From positions 40,694-104,693 of the forward strand of contig JANYDH010000046.1 in assembly GCA_025359865.1 (NCBI GenBank): a DNA stretch of 64,000 nucleotides, given 5' to 3'. The position numbers and the translations under genes were made by a program. The notes under the pieces are model-generated. The model did not search any database. It worked only from the letters and a program-made list of their open reading frames with translations, and was not told the DNA's origin. The stretch is from Actinomycetes bacterium. GTDB lineage: Bacteria; Actinomycetota; Acidimicrobiia; Acidimicrobiales; Ilumatobacteraceae. Of the stretch, positions 63,664 through 64,000 are shown one piece after another; the first letter of the stretch is position 1, and each line of letters opens with the position of its first letter.

Positions 63664-64000
63664 GGTCTCATCGTCGCATGGTCGGGAGTGCGCAACCCAG
63701 CGCGGAGCGGTTGTTTCGCAAACGTTTTCGATCTCGCCGTGCGTCGCCGTGAGGTTTCCACCGCCGGAACCCGCGCTCGAGGGGCTGAGCTTTGGTGTTG
63801 GGTTGTTGTCAACAGGCTGTCGCAATATGTGGGTGGGGTTGGCGGAACCTGATCCAGACCCCGGCCGTGCGGTCGCGCTGCAGCGTGAACGTTCGTTGCA
63901 TGACAGGCGGGCGTGGTGGAAGTTTGGATCAGCGACCACGACGGCTGCGGGCAGGATCGCGTCGACTTTCATGTCGCCAGCGCCGATAGCTCGACGCGAC
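63664..64000. other. Right-end region without recognised genes
   Basis: Contains a copy of the dispersed repeat at 63787-63838. A plus-strand frame from ATG 63827 stays open to the right edge (about 58 codons, MWVGLAEPDPDPGR start) but no family is recognised and its first codons lie in the repeat, so I do not call it a gene. Confidence 0.5.
63787..63838. repeat. Dispersed 52-bp repeat copy
   Basis: Shares about 43 of 52 bases with the reverse complement of 30649-30700, including ACAGGCTGTCGCAA and ATGTGGGTG. The sequence ACAGGCTGTCGCAA is also the terminal repeat of the 299-bp element. Confidence 0.75.

Noticed and set aside
63352..63972. Reading the lipoprotein as ending at the TGA at 63352 with an N-terminal extension from 63972
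   Set aside because: It would cut the redoxin domain in the active site; the extension includes the dispersed repeat and no signal. The lipobox start at 63663 and read-through of the TGA fit better.
63827..64000. Open plus-strand frame at the right edge
   Set aside because: No recognisable family, starts within a dispersed repeat, and is cut by the window; not enough to call a gene.

Overview
The window is high-GC, gene-dense bacterial DNA that looks like an actinomycete. It carries two F420/LLM-type oxidoreductases, an OmpR regulator/kinase pair of MprAB type, several start codons with no leader, and many 1- or 4-base start/stop overlaps. The gene set (a halohydrin-dehalogenase-like SDR, haloalkane dehalogenase, GNAT/acyl-CoA synthetase fusion) would fit Acidimicrobiia such as Ilumatobacter. 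This placement is an inference; no rRNA or marker gene is present.

Layout. 0-14 kb: a LivH-LivM fused permease cut by the left edge, a GH3 glucosidase, a two-component system with a secreted repeat protein upstream, an M23 peptidase, a 2OG-Fe oxygenase, three lipoproteins (two share a new-looking Cys-pair repeat domain; one is DUF3048/YerB-like) and a GNAT/NDP-forming acyl-CoA synthetase fusion. 14-18.5 kb: DUF2127 membrane protein, UPF0303 protein, PfkB kinase, beta-hydroxyacid dehydrogenase, LLM oxidoreductase. 18.5-26.5 kb: a histidine-utilisation operon hutH-hutU-phyH-def-hutF-hutI with a divergent IclR regulator. No hutG is seen; a peptide-deformylase homologue sits where the N-formylglutamate hydrolase is expected. 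26.5-30.7 kb: a decayed GGDEF fragment, SulP transporter, MBL hydrolase, a frameshifted PIN-toxin locus and a 299-bp non-coding element with 17-bp terminal inverted repeats.

30.7-36.6 kb: a dehalogenase/sulfatase cluster (MBL hydrolase, haloalkane dehalogenase, SRPBCC protein, sulfatase on the minus strand; TetR; SDR plus DinB-like protein on the plus strand). The SDR carries the Ser-x12-Tyr-x3-Arg triad of halohydrin dehalogenases. 36.6-43.9 kb: an epimerase behind twin palindromic operators, an Xre/RES toxin-antitoxin pair flanked by remnants, a second two-component system, a trypsin-like secreted protease and a ferritin-like protein. 43.9-46.5 kb: urease gamma-beta fusion and alpha subunits, with no accessory genes here and with an Ala at the flap Cys.

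46.5-59.5 kb: a minus-strand operon of two molybdenum hydroxylases, an M20 carbamoylase, a D-carbamoylase, an SsnA-like amidohydrolase, an LLM flavoprotein and a dimethylformamidase-like protein, headed by a divergent DauR/YheO-type regulator. It suggests oxidative and hydrolytic breakdown of an N-heterocycle. 59.7-64 kb: a chemoreceptor, a methyltransferase joined to a truncated VapBC, and a thioredoxin-fold lipoprotein whose CxxC motif begins with an in-frame TGA followed by a SECIS-like hairpin. That last gene is the strongest candidate for something undescribed (a selenoprotein).
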